Assembly: GCA_013388645.1 (NCBI GenBank) | Contig: JACAEV010000053.1 | Coordinates: 1 to 32,746 of the forward strand | DNA length: 32,746 nt | Direction of reading: 5' to 3' | From: Syntrophaceae bacterium | GTDB lineage: Bacteria; Desulfobacterota; BSN033; UBA1163 | In this document: positions 29,894 to 32,746 of the stretch, piece by piece | How the letters are laid out: the number at the start of each line of letters is the position of its first letter | How positions within the stretch are numbered: position 1 is the first letter of the stretch | The notes under the pieces: model-generated | What the model was told of the DNA's origin: nothing | What the model saw: only the letters and a program-made list of their open reading frames with translations | Database searches by the model: none | Position numbers and translations under genes: made by a program

Positions 29894-31843
29894 ATGAAGC
29901 AAGACATCGGTGTTTATATCTGTCACTGTGGCACCAACATCGCCGCCACAGTGGACTGTGAAGGATTATCCCATTTCGCCAGCACTCTTCCGGGGGTCAA
30001 GGTGGCGCGGGATTACCGCTATCTTTGTTCAGACCCCGGCCAGGACCTAATTAAAAAAGATATCCACGCTCTCTCCATCGAACGGGTGGTGGTCGCTGCC
30101 TGCTCCCCTCGAATGCACGAGATGACTTTTCGAAATGCCATCGCTTCAGAAGGCCTCAATCCCTATTTTCTCAATATTGCAAATATCCGTGAACAGTGCT
30201 CATGGGTTCATAAGGAAAAAAAGGATGCGACGGAGAAAGCCAAACAACTTTTGCGGGCAGCTGTGGCAAGGGTCCTCCGACAAGAGGCCCTCACGGCAAG
30301 GAAAGTGCAAATTCAGCCCTCCGTATTAGTCGTTGGTGCTGGTATCGCTGGGATTCAGGCTGCCTTAACCATCGCCAATGAAGGGGTGAAAGTCTATCTT
30401 GTGGAAAAAGCCCCCTATATCGGAGGCCATATGGCCCAACTGGATAAGACCTTCCCCACTCTTGATTGCGCCTCCTGTATCTTTACTCCCAAGACGGTGG
30501 AGGTAGCCCGAAACAAGAATATCGAGCTTCTGGTCTGTTCCGAGGTCGAAGAGGTAAAAGGATATGTAGGGAATTTCACCGTCAAGATCAGAAAACATCC
30601 TACCTATGTCGATTACAATCGATGCACAGGTTGCGGGGATTGCACAGAGGCATGCGTTTTAAAAAAGGGGGTGCCCTCAGAATTTGAAGAAGGAATGGCC
30701 AAGCGAAAAGCCATCTATATTGCCTTCCCTCAAGCTGTTCCATTGAAAGCAGTGATCGATAAAGAAACGTGCCTCCTGCTAAGCAAAGGGAAATGTAAAA
30801 AGACCTGTGTGGAAGCCTGCAAGGCAGGGGCAATTCATTTTGAGCAGAAAGAGGAAACGATCGAAAAAGAAGTGGGTTCCATCATCGTCACGACTGGATA
30901 CGATCTCTTTGATGCTCATCTTCTCCCTCAGTATGGATATGGGGTTTATGAAAATGTCATCTCCAATCTACAGTTTGAAAGACTCGCGAGCCCTTCCGGA
31001 CCAACTCGTGGAGAGTTATTGCTTAAGGATGGAACGCCTCCAAAGGCCATTGCCTTTCTTCATTGCATTGGAAGCCGTGACGAAAATGCCAACCTCTACT
31101 GCTCCAGGGTTTGTTGCATGGCTTCGATGAAACAAGCCCATCTGGCTAAGGAGAAGACTGGGGCCGAGATTTATGAATTCTATATCGACATCAATGCTTT
31201 TGGAAAAGGATATCAGGAATTTTATAAACGGGTTCGAGAGGAAGGAGTTTATTTCATTCGAGGGAAAGGTTCAGAAATTTATAAAAAGGATGGCCGTCTT
31301 GTCGTCGAAGCAGAGGATACTCTTCTTGGAACACCTTTGGAGATTTCTGTCGATATGGTCGTCCTGGGAACAGGCCTAACGGCCCGCCGCGGGGCGGAAA
31401 GAGTCGCACAAATATTTGGAATTAGCCAGAGCGCGGACAGGTTCTTTATGGAAGCCCATCCTAAGCTGAGACCCGTACATACGAATGTGGATGGAATATT
31501 CTTAGCAGGTTGTTGCCAGGGGCCAAAAGATATTCCGGATACCGTGGCCCAAGCCTCTGCGGCGGCAGCCGAAGCGGTTGCACTTGCTGCTAAAGGGCAG
31601 ATCGAAGTCGAACCGACCATCGCTGTCATTGATCCGGAGCTCTGTGCAGGATGTAAATTATGTATCGAGATTTGTCCCTACTCGGCGATCAATTTTCTTG
31701 ATAACAAAGGAATCTCCTCTGTCAACGAAGCCCTCTGTAAAGGTTGTGGTGCCTGCACGGCCATCTGTCCGAGCAAGGCTGCCAGGCAGAATCATTTCAC
31801 ACAAAATCAAGTCCTCGCTGAAGTTGATGGAGTGGTGACTTAA
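29894..31843 (+). CDS. hdrA: HdrA-like heterodisulfide reductase flavoprotein
   Basis: FAD/Fe-S subunit of Hdr-type complexes that can bifurcate electrons between ferredoxin and a higher-potential acceptor. It begins ICHCGTNIAATVD and holds the first cysteine region CSDPGQDLI. Then FAD motif VLVVGAGIAGIQAAL (near 145), GGHMAQLDKTFPTLDCASCI, two internal ferredoxin-like clusters (CTGCGDCTEAC, KCKKTCVEACK), HCIGSRD and CCMASMKQA, and C-terminal CAGCKLCIEICP and CKGCGACTAICP. 649 residues is typical for bacterial HdrA. It is followed 10 bp later by an HdrD-like gene, with no hydrogenase subunit, so the partner is probably the ETF/acyl-CoA dehydrogenase system. Confidence 0.95.
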   Translation: MKQDIGVYICHCGTNIAATVDCEGLSHFASTLPGVKVARDYRYLCSDPGQDLIKKDIHALSIERVVVAACSPRMHEMTFRNAIASEGLNPYFLNIANIREQCSWVHKEKKDATEKAKQLLRAAVARVLRQEALTARKVQIQPSVLVVGAGIAGIQAALTIANEGVKVYLVEKAPYIGGHMAQLDKTFPTLDCASCIFTPKTVEVARNKNIELLVCSEVEEVKGYVGNFTVKIRKHPTYVDYNRCTGCGDCTEACVLKKGVPSEFEEGMAKRKAIYIAFPQAVPLKAVIDKETCLLLSKGKCKKTCVEACKAGAIHFEQKEETIEKEVGSIIVTTGYDLFDAHLLPQYGYGVYENVISNLQFERLASPSGPTRGELLLKDGTPPKAIAFLHCIGSRDENANLYCSRVCCMASMKQAHLAKEKTGAEIYEFYIDINAFGKGYQEFYKRVREEGVYFIRGKGSEIYKKDGRLVVEAEDTLLGTPLEISVDMVVLGTGLTARRGAERVAQIFGISQSADRFFMEAHPKLRPVHTNVDGIFLAGCCQGPKDIPDTVAQASAAAAEAVALAAKGQIEVEPTIAVIDPELCAGCKLCIEICPYSAINFLDNKGISSVNEALCKGCGACTAICPSKAARQNHFTQNQVLAEVDGVVT

Positions 31844-31853
31844 TTTCGGATTC

Positions 31854-32746
31854 ATGAAGATCGACCCGAAAACGTTTATTAAAGATTATCTGCTGAATAT
31901 CTGCATCCAATGCGGAACGTGCACAGGAGGATGCCCTGTCAAGTTTAGATCTCCTCTCAATATGCGGAGATTGGTTCGCCAAACGTTTCTTACCAATGAC
32001 TTCTCTTCTTTATTTAAAAGTCCAGACCTATGGGCTTGTACCACTTGCAGCACATGCACCCTCCGTTGTCCTGCTGGAGTGAAAAACGTTGAGCTGATCA
32101 TCGGGATAAGAAATTTCCTAGCGAACCAAGGCGAGGTTCCTTCCACCATCCGGGATGCCCTTGAAAATACGTTTCTCCAGGGGAACCCATGGGGACGGTT
32201 TCGTGATCGAAGGGCGGATTGGGCAAAAGACTTCGGGGTCAAAATCATTGGGGAGGCAACCACAGAAACCCTCCTTTATGTGGGCTGCGCTCCTTCTTAT
32301 GATCCAAGAGTCCAGAATGTCTCGACCGCTCTGGTGAAAATCCTCCAAAAAGCAAATCTTGACTTCGGCATTTTGGGGAAAAAGGAATCCTGCTGCGGAA
32401 ACGAAATCAGGAGGATGGGCGAACAGGTTCTTTTCAAAAAGCTGTCGAAAGACAATACAAACCTTTTTAAAAAATCTGGGATTAAAAGAATCATTACGAT
32501 CTCACCTCATTGTTTCAACACTTTCAAGAATGAGTACCCCGACCTCGATATCCCAGTTCAGCACTATACACAAGTCATTTCCGAACTGGTCGAGAGAGGG
32601 AAATTAAAAATATCTAAAGCGTTGAACCTACCTGCCACCTATCAAGATCCCTGTTTTCTTGGAAAACAAAATCAAGTATTCGATGAACCGAGAAAAATTC
32701 TGACCTCTATCCCTGGATTGGAATTTAGGGAAATGGAAAGATCAAG
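31854..32746 (+). CDS. HdrD/HdrBC-like Fe-S reductase, partial at 3' end
   Basis: The frame stays open to the window edge, 297 codons so far. The N-terminal ferredoxin pair is CIQCGTCTGGCPV and CTTCSTCTLRCPAG. The first CCG cluster motif follows: VGCAPSYDPR, ESCCGNEIRRMG and SPHCFNTFKNEYP. The second begins as YQDPCFLGKQNQVFDEPRKIL. This order is that of HdrD or GlpC-type proteins, in which HdrC and HdrB domains are fused. The missing part should hold the second CCG motif. It probably forms a complex with HdrA and reduces a disulfide or other acceptor; the acceptor cannot be read here. No strong ribosome binding site is visible. Confidence 0.9.
   Translation, partial: MKIDPKTFIKDYLLNICIQCGTCTGGCPVKFRSPLNMRRLVRQTFLTNDFSSLFKSPDLWACTTCSTCTLRCPAGVKNVELIIGIRNFLANQGEVPSTIRDALENTFLQGNPWGRFRDRRADWAKDFGVKIIGEATTETLLYVGCAPSYDPRVQNVSTALVKILQKANLDFGILGKKESCCGNEIRRMGEQVLFKKLSKDNTNLFKKSGIKRIITISPHCFNTFKNEYPDLDIPVQHYTQVISELVERGKLKISKALNLPATYQDPCFLGKQNQVFDEPRKILTSIPGLEFREMERS

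Overview
The window reads as a chromosomal segment of a strictly anaerobic bacterium, most likely a Desulfobacterota ('deltaproteobacterial') lineage of syntrophic or sulfate-reducing type. The basis is the gene content: indolepyruvate:ferredoxin oxidoreductase, soluble NuoEF/NuoG-like flavin-iron-sulfur subunits, FixABCX-type ETF genes, HdrA and HdrD-like subunits, a DUF1844 protein and a CIRCE-controlled rpoH. Taxonomy is inferred from gene content only. No rRNA, tRNA or CRISPR array was seen.

Layout. (1) 1-497: non-coding lead-in with an inverted repeat that could be the trpB operator. (2) 498-3349: a TrpB2-type tryptophan synthase beta chain with its own terminator, a small Cys-rich protein and a class I aminotransferase. 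(3) 3504-11395: a redox cluster encoding a NuoE-like subunit, a NuoF-like subunit, a NuoG-like/GcvH-like fusion, a giant IorA-GltD-ferredoxin fusion and IorB. (4) 11504-15929: housekeeping and stress genes: HtrA protease, DUF1844 protein, RpoH behind a perfect CIRCE operator, FmdB-type zinc ribbon, CoaBC. (5) About 16000-19920: a decayed defence island on the minus strand, holding an inverted repeat, a toxin-antitoxin remnant, truncated hsdM, an intact AAA/DUF4143 ATPase with a probable leaderless promoter, and an hsdR remnant with an in-frame stop. (6) 19946-21208: a TIR/nucleoside-deoxyribosyltransferase-like protein and a hotdog thioesterase. (7) 21382-32746: an acyl-CoA oxidation and electron-transfer block: class III CoA-transferase, acyl-CoA dehydrogenase, fixA/etfB, fixB/etfA, fixC, fixX, enoyl-CoA hydratase/isomerase-family protein, a second acyl-CoA dehydrogenase, HdrA and a partial HdrD-like protein.

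How the parts may work together (inference). The aminotransferase would yield aryl- or branched 2-oxoacids. The Ior complex would oxidise them to acyl-CoA and reduce ferredoxin. The fused GltD-type flavoprotein and the NuoEF-like NADH module would pass electrons between ferredoxin and NAD(P)H, possibly by flavin-based bifurcation. The downstream block would activate acids by CoA transfer, dehydrogenate and hydrate the acyl-CoA, and move the electrons through ETF/FixCX and HdrA/HdrD-like proteins.

The most unusual items are the NuoG-GcvH fusion, whose lipoyl-lysine position is a glycine; the insertion of a GltD/ferredoxin unit inside IorA; and a set of intergenic elements built of 7-bp or 8-bp units, often as facing arrays, placed close to ribosome binding sites of the redox genes.
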